Assembly: GCA_016716265.1 (NCBI GenBank)
Contig: JADJWQ010000006.1
Coordinates: 1,054,001 to 1,118,000, forward strand
Direction of reading: 5' to 3'
DNA from: Planctomycetota bacterium
GTDB lineage: Bacteria; Planctomycetota; UBA1135; UBA2386
Length of the DNA stretch: 64,000 nucleotides
Of this stretch, positions 16,223-26,647 are shown piece after piece. Position numbers and translations under genes: made by a program. The notes under the pieces were generated by a model. That model searched no databases, was not told where the DNA came from, and was given only the letters and a program-made list of their open reading frames with translations. Position 1 is the stretch's first letter. Each line of letters begins with the position of its first letter.

Positions 16223-17152
16223 TTGCCATCCACCCGAACCACCGATCGCGTCTTCCCTGAGTTCCTGCTGCCGGCACTGCTCGCGATCGCCGGCCCGCTG
16301 GTCGCGCAGGACACCGCGCCCGCCGCGCCAGCATTGCAGAGGGGCGAGGTCCAGGTCCGCACCCACGAGCTGGCCGGAGCCGAGCGCGAGATCGAATACG
16401 CGCTGTTCGTGCCGTCGTCGTACGACGCCGAGAAGCCGGCCCCGCTGGTCGTGTTGCTGCACGGGCTCGGCAGCAATCCACGCCAGGTGATGGGCTACCG
16501 CGGCGTCACGACCGAGGCCGAGGAGCGCGGCTACGTCGTCGTCGCACCGTTCGGCTACAACGAGCGTGGCTGGTACGGCAGCCGTGGTCCCGGCAAGGAG
16601 GGCCCGTACTTCGGCAGGCCGGAGGATCCCGACAACCTCGGTGAGCTGAGCGAGCGGGACGTGCTGCGAGTGCTCGAGATCGTGCGCGAGGACCTCCGCA
16701 TCGATCCCGACCGCATCTTCCTGATGGGCCACTCGATGGGCGGCGCCGGGACGATCTACCTCGGTGCCACGCATCGCGACCTGTTCGCGGGCCTCGCGCC
16801 CCTCGCTCCGGCGAGCGGCGGCAGCATGGACGTGCTGGCGGGCCTCGGCACGACGCCGGTGTTCGTCGTCGCCGGCGACCAGGACCGGCTCGTCCGCTTC
16901 GAGCTGGTGCGCCGCTGGGTCGACGAGATGCGCCGGCTCGAGGTGCCGGTCCGCTTCGAGGTCATCGAGGGCGGCGACCACGTCCGCTCGTTCGCGCGCA
17001 ACCCCGAGATGATCGGCCGCGTGTTCGACTTCTTCGACGGCCTGCGCAAGGGCGCACCGCCAGCCGACCCGGCGGCGCCCGGCACGGCGCCGGAGCCGGT
17101 CGCGCCCGGCGATCCGCAGCCGGGCGGCAGCGGCGGACCGACCCGGCGCTGA
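16223..17152 (+). CDS. Secreted alpha/beta-hydrolase (esterase/PHB depolymerase-like)
   Basis: The 309-residue product has a signal peptide (FLLPALLAIAGPLVAQ). An alpha/beta-hydrolase follows: oxyanion region VVLLHGLGSNP, nucleophile elbow GHSMGGAG (Ser), acid GDQDRLV (Asp) and His in GGDHVRSF. This is the pattern of feruloyl-esterase or PHB-depolymerase-like enzymes with a peptidase S9-like fold, and the natural ester is unknown. The tail is Pro/Gly-rich. The start is taken as TTG 16223, which has GGAG 7 nt upstream and puts the signal peptide at the N-terminus. GTG 16190 is an alternative. Confidence 0.8.
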   Translation: MPSTRTTDRVFPEFLLPALLAIAGPLVAQDTAPAAPALQRGEVQVRTHELAGAEREIEYALFVPSSYDAEKPAPLVVLLHGLGSNPRQVMGYRGVTTEAEERGYVVVAPFGYNERGWYGSRGPGKEGPYFGRPEDPDNLGELSERDVLRVLEIVREDLRIDPDRIFLMGHSMGGAGTIYLGATHRDLFAGLAPLAPASGGSMDVLAGLGTTPVFVVAGDQDRLVRFELVRRWVDEMRRLEVPVRFEVIEGGDHVRSFARNPEMIGRVFDFFDGLRKGAPPADPAAPGTAPEPVAPGDPQPGGSGGPTRR

Positions 17153-17161
17153 GCGACGACG

Positions 17162-18286
17162 TCAGCGCGCCCCGCTGGCGATCGGCGGATCGCACCAGCC
17201 GGCGACGATCTGCTCGAGCTCCGCGAACGCCGCCGCGGCAGCGGCATCGGCGGCGCCACCGGCAGGGAACAGCCGCGGACCGGGGTGCACCCAGCGGATC
17301 ACGCCGCGGTCGTCGACCAGGAAGCTGACGCTGGTCGCGACGTCGAGCCGACCCCGCGCGAGCAGTCGATTCAGCACGCACCAGTCGCGGTCGATCGCGA
17401 ACGGACCGTCGTGGCCGAGCTCGCGCAGGTAGCCGGCGAGCCACTCGGGCGAACGTTCCACCGGCCCCTTCCGATGGTGGATCGGCACGAGGCGCAGGCC
17501 GGCGTGGCGCGAGGCGAGCGCCGCGAGCGCCGGCAGGCTGACGCGGCAGTGCGGGCAGCCATCGGTCCAGAATCGATAGAGCGCGAGCCCGCCGGGCGGC
17601 GCGCGCAGCACGTCGAGGTCGGGAGCGCCCGGTTCGTCGACCGGAACCGCGACCGGCTGCAGATCCTCGATCGGCTCGAACGCTTCGCCGACCGGCGCGG
17701 CGAGCAGCGGCCACGATCGCGCGGCACGGATCGCCTGCGACACGGCTGCGCGATCGCCGAGCGGCAGCACCGCGCGCACGATGCCGCGGCGGTCGTGCAC
17801 CGCGACCCAGGGGCGCGGCGGCGCCGTGTAGCGCACGTCGAGCTCGGGAGCCGACACGAACTCCACTCCCGCCGGCACCTCGGCGGCGCCGCCGTCGCGA
17901 CCGGTGGCCAGGACCAGCGCGATCCGCTCCCCGCCCGCCGCGGCGGCCGGGCCGCGCGACGACAGGTCCAAGGCTGCCGCGAGATCCGCCGCGCCGTCCG
18001 TGCCGTCGCGCAGCGCGACCAGCACCGGCGCGAAGTTGCGCCGCGCGAGGAAGTCGGCGGGCAGCTCGACCGCCGGCGCCCTCGCCCCAGGCCGGACGAC
18101 GCCGGACAGGAGCGGCGCGGCGCGGCCGACGACGCGCGTGGGCACCGCGCTCGCCGGCCGCGCCACCGCGTCCTGCGCGGGTGCCAGCACCGCGAGGCCG
18201 CTGGCGAGCAGGCCGGCGAGCGCGCGGCGGACGGACCGCAGACGGGCGCTGGCTGGCGATGACGAAGATCCGGACGCGGGGACCAT
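17162..18286 (-). CDS. Exported thioredoxin-like protein with CPHC motif
   Basis: The 374-residue product has a signal peptide (RRALAGLLASGLAVLAPAQ), a poorly conserved middle region and a C-terminal thioredoxin fold at about residues 225-365. The active site is TDGCPHCRVSLP, a DsbA-type CPHC. Downstream are VLNRLLARGRLDVATSVSFLVD, holding the position of the cis-Pro loop, and DDRGVIRWVHPG as in TlpA/ResA proteins. It probably handles thiol redox in the periplasm. Converges on the esterase gene with 9 nt between. ATG 18286 is preferred over ATG 18334. Confidence 0.7.
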   Translation of the reverse strand: MVPASGSSSSPASARLRSVRRALAGLLASGLAVLAPAQDAVARPASAVPTRVVGRAAPLLSGVVRPGARAPAVELPADFLARRNFAPVLVALRDGTDGAADLAAALDLSSRGPAAAAGGERIALVLATGRDGGAAEVPAGVEFVSAPELDVRYTAPPRPWVAVHDRRGIVRAVLPLGDRAAVSQAIRAARSWPLLAAPVGEAFEPIEDLQPVAVPVDEPGAPDLDVLRAPPGGLALYRFWTDGCPHCRVSLPALAALASRHAGLRLVPIHHRKGPVERSPEWLAGYLRELGHDGPFAIDRDWCVLNRLLARGRLDVATSVSFLVDDRGVIRWVHPGPRLFPAGGAADAAAAAAFAELEQIVAGWCDPPIASGAR

Positions 18287-18296
18287 GGCGGGGCGG

Positions 18297-18302
18297 AGCG
18301 TA
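18297..18302 (-). promoter_or_regulatory. TACGCT box, possible -10 element (minus strand)
   Basis: On the minus strand the box ends 10 nt before ATG 18286. It shows the TAnnnT pattern on both strands of the window. Confidence 0.3.
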
Positions 18303-18338
18303 GCACGGTCGCACGCCGGTGCGGTCGTCACCACGCGG

Positions 18339-20513
18339 TCACCGCACCTGGATCTGCAGCCCGACCGAGTTCAGCACGCCGAGCGCGTTGGCGCCCGGCT
18401 GGAGCCAGACCCACTGCGCGTACAGATCGCCGAGGAACACCGGGACGTCCTGCAAAGGGATGTAGAGGATCGCGATCCCCGCCGCATCGGTCGTCGTGCC
18501 GAGCGTCACGACCGGGTCGGCGAGCACCCGGCAACCCGGCATGCCGATCACGTCGAGTGCTACGTTCCGCGGCGTGAAGCCGAGCGAGAGGTACGCGGGC
18601 CGATTGGCCGGCAGCCCACCCGCATTGACGTTGTAGAACTCGCTGCCGGCATAGGGCGGGTGGCCGTCGCCGACGACGGCATTCGAGCAGGACACGCCGT
18701 AGGTCGTCGCCCGTGCGCCGGCCGGATACTCGAGCGTGCGGCGCTGCACCTGGAAGCCCTGCAGCCCGTGGGTCGAGTCGACGTAGAGCGCGCTGAACGT
18801 CCCGCGCTGCCCGGACGCGAACGAGCCGTCGAAGCCGACGCGCGGCAGCAGCGGGCCCTGGCTCTGCGTCGTGCCGAACAGCGACGCGGTCTCGGTGACG
18901 CCGCCCTGGTAGCCGAGCCGCGCGAGCTGTGCGGAGCGCGAGCCGGTCAACGCGGTGCTGGTCTCCCAGGTGACCGTCCAGTGCGACTGCGTCGTGTAGT
19001 CGTAGGCGACGCGACCGTTGACCAGCGCCGTGAGCGCGGGCGCGCTGGCGACACCGCGGACCGCGCCGAGCGCGAGGCCACCGCCCGCCGCACCGATGCG
19101 CTGTGCGCGCAGCCGGCGGATCAGGGTGGCTGCGTCGAGCTCGGTCCAGGTCGCGACGAAACGGTTGGCATCGCCGTCGACCTCCACCGAGGCGGCGTTC
19201 GCAGGCGCCCCCAGCAGCGCACTCGGGCCGAGCGCCGGAGCGGCCGTCACGTACTGCGCGCGGACGCCGACCCCGATCTCGTGGGCGACGACGCACCACG
19301 GCGTGCCGAGCGACTCCGACCGGCTGATCGACCAGTCGTCGAAGCTGCCGGGCAGGCCGACGGCAGCGCCGAGCTGCGGCGTCGCGAGGTCGACCTGACG
19401 CAGGTCGAGGCCCGCCGCGGTGCCGCTGACCAGCAGCGCGATCGTGCCGTCGCGGCTGCCGCCGATCCGCGGCGCCGTCGTGCCGTTCGGTGCGAACAGC
19501 GTCGTGCCCGAGCCGAGCGAGGCCGCGAAGTCCAGCACCTGCACGCGCGCGGCGACGATGCCCGAGCTCGGGAAGTCGCGCTCGAACGCGAGCGCCCAGC
19601 GGAACGTGGGCTGGACCTCGGCGGCGTCGATCGTGCTCGTCGACCACGAGGTCGTGACGTCCTGGTAGACGACCATGCCGCCCGGCGCGGTCTCGCTGCA
19701 GAGCACCGCCCACAGGTCGGTGTCGGTCGCCGAGGTCCGCACGATGTGCGCCTCGATCGCCCGCGCGAGGCCCGGCGCGGTGGTGCCGCTCCACGCGACG
19801 TCGACGATCGGGATCGCGCTACCGGCGACGAGGATCGGGCTGAGCAACGGGTCGATCGTCAGCGGGAAGCGCGCGCTCGCCACGAACGATGCAGGCACGC
19901 ACAGGCGGATGCGCTCGCCGTCGAAGCCGGTCGCGACCGGCACGGTGTCGCCGTCCGCGTCGATCGCGACAGCCGCGCCGTAGCGGACCAGCGCGGCGCC
20001 GTCGGCGCCGAACTCGAGCGCGCCGACGCGCGGCTCGACCCGCTCCGCCCGGAGGTTGGACTCGACCCGACCCGTCACGACCAGGTCGCCGGACCGTGCG
20101 GGCCGGCGCGCGATCACGAAGCTCTGCTCGACGCCGTCGGCGCGGACGTCGTAGGCCTCGATCACGTCACCGGAGCGCGCCTCGTGGCGGAAGCCCGCGA
20201 AGCTGCGCTCGGCGTGGGTGGCATCGAAGCCGAGGTCGTCGCCACCGGCGGTGACCGACTCCGTCGTCCACCGCAGGCGCGGATGCTCGGCGCGCTCCGG
20301 AGCGTACGCGTAGAAGCAGAAGCCGGCGTGGAACGACGCCTTGAACGTGGGGCCGGCGGCCCACACGCCGTACGGGCCGCCGGCCGGATCGTCCGGCCCG
20401 GTGTGGATCGGGGCGAGCATCGCGCCGCGATCGAAGGGCGCGCTCGGAGGTGCGGGGGACTGCGCCGCGACGGAGACCGTCAGGGCCGCGACGAGGAGCT
20501 GCGGGTGTCGCAT
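18339..20513 (-). CDS. Large secreted protein with C-terminal beta-sandwich module
   Basis: The 724-residue product has a signal peptide (MRHPQLLVAALTVSVAAQ). Long beta-rich repeats with no catalytic signature follow; several turns such as GGSRDGTIALLVSGTAAG and SRSESLGTPWCVVAHE suggest a propeller or jelly-roll scaffold. The C-terminus (VVTLGTTTDAAGIAILYIPL, then DLYAQWVWLQPGANALGV) is the module shared with other exported proteins here and probably serves sorting or adhesion. ATG 20513 starts the signal peptide; the open frame extends 105 codons further without coding character. It is divergent from the kdsB operon, with 133 bp between starts. Confidence 0.75.
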   Translation of the reverse strand: MRHPQLLVAALTVSVAAQSPAPPSAPFDRGAMLAPIHTGPDDPAGGPYGVWAAGPTFKASFHAGFCFYAYAPERAEHPRLRWTTESVTAGGDDLGFDATHAERSFAGFRHEARSGDVIEAYDVRADGVEQSFVIARRPARSGDLVVTGRVESNLRAERVEPRVGALEFGADGAALVRYGAAVAIDADGDTVPVATGFDGERIRLCVPASFVASARFPLTIDPLLSPILVAGSAIPIVDVAWSGTTAPGLARAIEAHIVRTSATDTDLWAVLCSETAPGGMVVYQDVTTSWSTSTIDAAEVQPTFRWALAFERDFPSSGIVAARVQVLDFAASLGSGTTLFAPNGTTAPRIGGSRDGTIALLVSGTAAGLDLRQVDLATPQLGAAVGLPGSFDDWSISRSESLGTPWCVVAHEIGVGVRAQYVTAAPALGPSALLGAPANAASVEVDGDANRFVATWTELDAATLIRRLRAQRIGAAGGGLALGAVRGVASAPALTALVNGRVAYDYTTQSHWTVTWETSTALTGSRSAQLARLGYQGGVTETASLFGTTQSQGPLLPRVGFDGSFASGQRGTFSALYVDSTHGLQGFQVQRRTLEYPAGARATTYGVSCSNAVVGDGHPPYAGSEFYNVNAGGLPANRPAYLSLGFTPRNVALDVIGMPGCRVLADPVVTLGTTTDAAGIAILYIPLQDVPVFLGDLYAQWVWLQPGANALGVLNSVGLQIQVR

Positions 20514-20629
20514 GTGGGTGGACTCGCGACCGGCAGCGCGGAACGCGGATCTCGCCCAAGGCGGAATCGCCGGAAACGCGGTCGGCCAGCGCCGTCGTGC
20601 GAGCGGTGGAACTCCTGCCGCCGGCTCCG

Positions 20630-20635
20630 TAGACT
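20630..20635 (+). promoter_or_regulatory. TAGACT box, possible -10 of the kdsB-pyrG operon
   Basis: The box ends 11 nt before GTG 20647, in the divergent region between 20513 and 20647. Confidence 0.35.
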
Positions 20636-20646
20636 GCGGCTCCGTC

Positions 20647-21294
20647 GTGGCCTTCCCCCCGAACGATCGCACGGCGGCAACTCCCGCCTCCGCCCGCCCG
20701 GCGCGCCGCAGCGCAGCCGCCCTCGCGGCTGCCCTTCCCCTGGCAGTCTTCCCACTCCTCGCAGTGGCCTGCGCCTCCCCGCCCGAGTTGAAGCGGGTGA
20801 TCGAGCTGACGCCGACCTCCGCGGTCACCGTCGTCTACGAGCAGCCGCGGCAGGCCTTCCGGCAGACGCTGCAGAGCGACGACCGCATCACGCCAGCGGA
20901 CTTCTACAGCGCCCGCGACGCCGATCCGCTCGCCAAGCTGCTGTCGACCGAGCGCATGCAGGTGCTGCTCGACGCGCTCGGCCAGAAGGGGCTGTTCGAC
21001 GACGCGCGGCCCGAGCCGCTGCCGGGCGCGGTCGCGACGCTCGACGTGATCGTCGACGGGCGCAGCTACGTGTGGTCGAAGAGCGCCGGCATGCCGCCGC
21101 AGGAGATGCGGCGCTACCACGAGGCCCTGACGATCTTCCTGAACATCTACAACGCGACCGAGTCGTTCCACGTCAGCCGCGGTCGCGACGCCGTGCTCGA
21201 GGAGCACGAGCGGATGATCCGGGAGCGCGAGCGGCAGCAGCTCGAGCGGCTGCGCGCGCGCAGCGGCACCCAGGGCGGGGGGCAACGACCGTGA
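20647..21294 (+). CDS. Lipoprotein of unknown function
   Basis: The 215-residue product has a basic N-terminus, a hydrophobic stretch and a lipobox-like LAVAC (Cys about residue 39). The mature part includes ELTPTSAVTVVYEQPRQAFR and a C-terminal charged coiled coil (EEHERMIRERERQQLERLRA). Start is GTG 20647; no ATG lies close to the signal sequence. The stop overlaps the GTG of kdsB, so the three genes through pyrG form a coupled operon. Its link to Kdo or CTP metabolism is unknown. Confidence 0.65.
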   Translation: MAFPPNDRTAATPASARPARRSAAALAAALPLAVFPLLAVACASPPELKRVIELTPTSAVTVVYEQPRQAFRQTLQSDDRITPADFYSARDADPLAKLLSTERMQVLLDALGQKGLFDDARPEPLPGAVATLDVIVDGRSYVWSKSAGMPPQEMRRYHEALTIFLNIYNATESFHVSRGRDAVLEEHERMIRERERQQLERLRARSGTQGGGQRP

Positions 21295-22075
21295 GCTCGC
21301 CGCCGACGACTGCCGTGGCGATCGTGCCGGTCCGGCTCGGCAGTCGCCGGCTCCCCCACAAGGCGCTGCTCGACGAGACCGACGGGCGCGCGCTGTTCCT
21401 GCTGACCTGCGATGCCGCGCGCGCCGCGCGGCGCTTCACGAGCGTCTACGTCGCGACCGACGACGACCGTGTCGCCGCGCTCGCCGAGGCCGACGGCCTC
21501 GCCGTGCTGCGCACGTCGGAGCGCCCGCGGACCGGCTCGGAACGCTGCGCGGAGGCGGCTGCCGAGCTCGCCGGTGTCGATCTCGTCGTCGACATCCAGG
21601 GCGACTGGCCGGAGGTCGCGCCCGCCGATCTCGACGCGCTCGTCGACTGCCTCGCCGAGCGCGAGGCGCCGACCGCGACGCTCGCGACCCCGCTGCTCGA
21701 CGACGAGCGGGCCGCCGATCCCAACGTCGTCAAGGTCGTGCGCGGCCTCGACCGCGACGCGCTGTACTTCAGCCGGGCACCGATCCCGTTCGCGAAGGAC
21801 GCGTTCGTCGAGCCCGGCCTCGCCGCCGCGCAGCGCGCACGGCGCCTGCGCCACATCGGCGTCTACGCGTTCATGATCGGCACGCTGCTGGCGATCCCGG
21901 ATCTGCCGAGCAGCGGCCTCGCGGAGACCGAGAGCCTCGAGCAGCTCCGGTTCCTCGAGAACGGCATCCGGATGCGGGTGCTCGACGCCACGGGCACACC
22001 GTGGGGCATCGAGACCCGCGACGACTACGACGCATTCGTGCGCCGCTGGCGGGCGCGGCGAAACGGGGAGGGCAC

Positions 22076-22079
<4 letters not shown>
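21291..22079 (+). CDS. kdsB: 3-deoxy-manno-octulosonate cytidylyltransferase (CMP-Kdo synthetase)
   Basis: The 262-residue product is close in length to known KdsB (about 250). It shows VAIVPVRLGSRRLPHKALL (nucleotide-binding loop), VDIQGDWPEVAP where KdsB has VNVQGDEP, RRLRHIGVYAF and ETESLEQLRFLENG. It activates Kdo with CTP for lipid A-core assembly, so the cell makes a Kdo-containing lipopolysaccharide. GTG 21291 overlaps the previous TGA, and its own TGA overlaps the GTG of pyrG. Supply of CTP by the next enzyme is a direct functional link. Confidence 0.9.
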
Positions 22080-23740
<1,661 letters not shown>

Positions 23741-23793
23741 CGGCCGCGCGGGCAGGCCGCGGCGACGGCACTGTCGGTGCATCGCGCGCTCGC

Positions 23794-23799
23794 TATGTT
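23794..23799 (+). promoter_or_regulatory. TATGTT box, possible -10 element
   Basis: The box ends 15 nt before ATG 23815, between pyrG and the MoaD-like gene, and would let the pair downstream be transcribed separately. Confidence 0.3.
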
Positions 23800-23814
23800 G
23801 GCGGGCCGACCGCG

Positions 23815-24090
23815 ATGACCGTCACGATCCACCTGTCGCCGCTGCTGCACCACTACTGCGGCGGCGGGCCTGACCGCCGGGTCCAGGGCGCCAGCGTCCG
23901 CGAGGTCTTCGCGAAGCTGGAGCTGAGCGACCCGAAGCTGTACGCGAGCGTCTGCGACGAGACCGGGTCCGTCCGGCCGCACGTCAACGTGTTCGTCAAC
24001 GTCGAGAGCATCCGCGACCTGCAGGGGCTCGACACGCGGTTGGTCCCGGGTGACACGATCACGATTCTCCAAGCCGTTTCGGGAGGCTGA
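23815..24090 (+). CDS. MoaD/ThiS-family ubiquitin-like sulfur carrier
   Basis: The 91-residue product is a beta-grasp protein (VTIHLSPLLHHYCGGG at the start, VNVFVNVESIRDLQGLDTRL in the core). It ends ...TILQAVSGG; the C-terminal Gly-Gly is the site of adenylation and thiocarboxylation in MoaD/ThiS. It is followed after 2 nt by a BNR-repeat gene, a pairing seen in many bacteria. No MoeB/ThiF-type activating enzyme is in the window. The sulfur acceptor is unknown. Confidence 0.8.
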   Translation: MTVTIHLSPLLHHYCGGGPDRRVQGASVREVFAKLELSDPKLYASVCDETGSVRPHVNVFVNVESIRDLQGLDTRLVPGDTITILQAVSGG

Positions 24091-24092
24091 GC

Positions 24093-25208
24093 ATGGGCGC
24101 ACGGGTGTTCGTCTGCATCGGGACCAAGAAGGGTCTGTTCGTCGCGGAGTCCGGCAAGCGGCGCGAGCGGTTCGAGCTGCGCGGGCCGTTCGGTCCGGGC
24201 GTGTCGGTCTACTCGGCGCTGGTCGACACGCGCGGCGACGAACCGACGATCTACGGCTCGAGCTGCAATCCGTTCTTCGGCATGAAGGTGCTGCGCTCGA
24301 CCGATCTCGGTCACGCGTTCGCCGAGACCGCCGCGCCGCCGGCGTTCCCGAAGGACGACGGCCGCGCGCTCGCGAACATCTGGTCGCTCCAGGCCGGTGC
24401 CGAGGCCCGGGACCTCTGGTGCGGAGTCGAGCCCGCCGCATTGTTCCACAGCTCCGACGGCGGCGACTCCTGGGAGCTGGTGCAGGGAATCAGCAACCAC
24501 GAGCACGCCCGCCAATGGCAGCCGGGCAACGGCGGCCTCTGCATGCACACGATCCTGGTCGACGGCGACCGCGTGCACCTGGGCATCTCGACCGGTGGTC
24601 ACTACCTGAGCGAGGATGGCGGCGCGACGTTCCGCGCGGCGAACCGAGGTGTCGGTGCGGGCTTCGTGCCGGATCCGTACCCCGAGTTCGGCCAGTGCGT
24701 GCACAAGATCGCGCGCCACCCGGCAGCCCCGGGACGGCTCTACATGCAGAACCACGGCGGCTGGTCCGAATGGAACGGTCCGGGCGGGCCGCGGCCGGAC
24801 ATCGGCGTGCTCCGCAGCGACGACCACGGCAAGACGTGGCGCTCGATCGCGAAGGGACTGCCGTCCGACTTCGGCTTCCCGATCGTCGTGCACCCACACG
24901 ATCCCGACGTCGTCTACGTGATGCCGCTCGAGCCGATGACGCGCACCTGCCCCGGCAGCGCGCCGGCCATCTGGCGCAGCGCGGACGGCGGCGACTCGTG
25001 GGCGCGGCTGGCGAAGGGGCTGCCGAAGAAGCGCGCGTGGTTCACGGTCCAGCGCGACGCGATGGACGTCGACGAGCTGTCGACGCCGGCGCTGTACTTC
25101 GGCACCACGACCGGTCAGCTCTGGATCGGCCGGGACGGCGGCGAGGAGTGGGAGTGCGTGTTCGACGCGCTGCCGCCGATCCACTGCGTCAAGGTCGCGA
25201 TCGCCTGA
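24093..25208 (+). CDS. BNR/WD40-YVTN-like beta-propeller protein
   Basis: The 371-residue product contains sialidase-type Asp boxes: LFHSSDGGDSWELV, YLSEDGGATFRAA, VLRSDDHGKTWRSI, IWRSADGGDSWARL and WIGRDGGEEWEC. The first strand is VFVCIGTKKGLFVAES. There is no signal peptide, so it is cytoplasmic and unlikely to be a secreted sialidase. The Shine-Dalgarno GGGAGG lies 7-8 nt before the ATG and overlaps the end of the MoaD-like gene, showing tight coupling. It may bind or use the sulfur carrier; this is inferred from conserved adjacency. Confidence 0.75.
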   Translation: MGARVFVCIGTKKGLFVAESGKRRERFELRGPFGPGVSVYSALVDTRGDEPTIYGSSCNPFFGMKVLRSTDLGHAFAETAAPPAFPKDDGRALANIWSLQAGAEARDLWCGVEPAALFHSSDGGDSWELVQGISNHEHARQWQPGNGGLCMHTILVDGDRVHLGISTGGHYLSEDGGATFRAANRGVGAGFVPDPYPEFGQCVHKIARHPAAPGRLYMQNHGGWSEWNGPGGPRPDIGVLRSDDHGKTWRSIAKGLPSDFGFPIVVHPHDPDVVYVMPLEPMTRTCPGSAPAIWRSADGGDSWARLAKGLPKKRAWFTVQRDAMDVDELSTPALYFGTTTGQLWIGRDGGEEWECVFDALPPIHCVKVAIA

Positions 25209-25254
25209 CGCCGCCGGTCTCGCGCAGCGTCGCCGGCCGCGGTCGACGCCCGGG

Positions 25255-26409
25255 TCAGCGCGCGCCGCCCAGCACGCGGAGCGGCCGGACGTCGCGGCCG
25301 TAGTCGCGGGCGAACGACGCCGCGCGCTCCGCCGGGATCGCGGTCCCGCGCACGTCGAGGAGCTCGAGCGCCTGCCAGCTGGCCGCGCCGGTCGCGAGCT
25401 CGTGGAACACGGCTCCGGTCGGCGCCGCATTGCCACTCAGGTCGAGCTCGCGCAGCCCGGCAGCGCCGGCTCCGAGCATCGCGCGCACGGCCTGATCGCC
25501 GAGACCGGCATCCGACAGCACGAGCTCGCGCGGACCGCGGGTCCGAGCGAGCTCGATGCAGCCCCGCGCGGACAGCCCACCCGCGCGATCGAGGACCACG
25601 CGGTGCAGGTGGGGGTGGTCGGCGAACGCGTCGAAGCCCGCGCCGGTGAGGCGCGGGCCGACCGCCGTCAGGTCGAGCGTGTCGAGCTGCGGATGCCGCG
25701 CGAGCGCCCGCAGATCGTCGTCATCGATGCGCGCGTGGCGGATCCGCAACTCCCGCAGCGCGGGCAGCGGCGCGAGGGCATCCGCCCAGCCGTGACCGAG
25801 CGACGCGGCGCTGCCGTCGAGGACGAGCGTGACGATGCGCTCGGCCCGGCCGAAGCGCGGCAGGTCGGCGAGCTGCTCGCGCGTCAGCCGGTGCACGTCG
25901 AGGCGGCCGTCCACCGGCGCGATCTTGGTCCAGCCGTCGAAGGCGAGCTCGCTGCCCGTCGCGACGCCCTGGGCGCGCCGCGCGGACCACGACGCGGAGC
26001 CGACGAGCTGCCGCAGCGTGCGCGCCAGCGCGACCGACGCGTGGCGATCGCCGAGCCCCGCGATGCCGGGGCGGCGGCCGTCGTCGTACGGATACAGCGC
26101 GGCCCGCACGCGGCGCCCGTCGGCGAGCAGCAGGTCGATCTGCTGGGGCCAGTCCCAGCCGGCGGGATCGAGCGCCGGCAGGGGCTCGGCGAAACCGTCA
26201 CGCAGCGCGCGGAGCGTGTCGTCGCTCTCGAACGACTGCCGGTTCGACGACTGCTGCGGGTCGACGTCGATGTCGCCGGCGGCACGCCGGACGTGGATCT
26301 CGACGCGGACCAGCGACGTGAGCAGCTCGCGCAGCGCGTCGACCGACGCCGGCCGTACGACGACGGGCTCCGCGGGTCCCTGCTGGCCGGAGTCCGGCAG
26401 CCGGCTCAC
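25255..26409 (-). CDS. LRR-containing protein, likely C-terminal part of an anti-sigma-type protein
   Basis: The 384-codon frame opens with GTG 26409. Its middle part is beta-rich (IDLLLADGRRVRAALYPYDD), and from about residue 190 it contains leucine-rich repeats (RELRIRHARIDDDDLRALAR; LDTLDLTAVGPRLTGAGFDA; RELVLSDAGLGDQAVRAML; RELDLSGNAAPTGAVFHEL). It has no signal peptide or membrane anchor of its own. The upstream frame (26647-26198) supplies an N-terminal domain and a membrane helix and then loses coding character where this frame begins, which suggests a frameshift joined the two into one gene originally. Confidence 0.6.
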   Translation of the reverse strand: MSRLPDSGQQGPAEPVVVRPASVDALRELLTSLVRVEIHVRRAAGDIDVDPQQSSNRQSFESDDTLRALRDGFAEPLPALDPAGWDWPQQIDLLLADGRRVRAALYPYDDGRRPGIAGLGDRHASVALARTLRQLVGSASWSARRAQGVATGSELAFDGWTKIAPVDGRLDVHRLTREQLADLPRFGRAERIVTLVLDGSAASLGHGWADALAPLPALRELRIRHARIDDDDLRALARHPQLDTLDLTAVGPRLTGAGFDAFADHPHLHRVVLDRAGGLSARGCIELARTRGPRELVLSDAGLGDQAVRAMLGAGAAGLRELDLSGNAAPTGAVFHELATGAASWQALELLDVRGTAIPAERAASFARDYGRDVRPLRVLGGAR

Positions 26410-26647
26410 CGCGAGCTGGCGCCGGCGGTGCCGCGTGCGAAACCCGCCACACGACGGCCACGACCGCCAGCGCGGCAGCGATCAGCGCGGTCGCAACCGC
26501 GTGCCGCAACCAGCGTGGAGGCACGGGCGATGCCCACAGGCGCACCCGCACCGCGCCGCGCAGATCCGGTGGCGCGATGCCGCCGACGACCTCGGCCAGC
26601 ATCACGTCCATCGCTCGCTCCGCGATCGTCCGGTCGGACCCGTCCAT
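26198..26647 (-). CDS. Anti-sigma-like N-terminal domain with membrane helix, frame-disrupted
   Basis: The coding-like part (about 80 residues) starts MDGSDRTIAERAMDVMLAEV and ends with a membrane helix (HAVATALIAAALAVVAVVW). After about position 26410 the frame becomes Arg-rich noise and overlaps the LRR frame by 212 bp, so the listed stop at 26198 is probably not the natural end. The start ATG 26647 overlaps the sigma factor stop (TGATG). A single-base frameshift near 26370-26440, real or from sequencing, would restore one protein of about 460 residues with the LRR domain outside the membrane. Confidence 0.5.
   Translation of the reverse strand: MDGSDRTIAERAMDVMLAEVVGGIAPPDLRGAVRVRLWASPVPPRWLRHAVATALIAAALAVVAVVWRVSHAAPPAPARGEPAAGLRPAGTRGARRRTAGVGRRAARAAHVAGPRRDPRPACRRRHRRRPAAVVEPAVVRERRHAPRAA

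Noticed and set aside
17904..21290. Long plus-strand frame leading into kdsB
   Set aside because: Only the last 262 codons match KdsB. The upstream part is antisense to the thioredoxin-like and secreted-protein genes.
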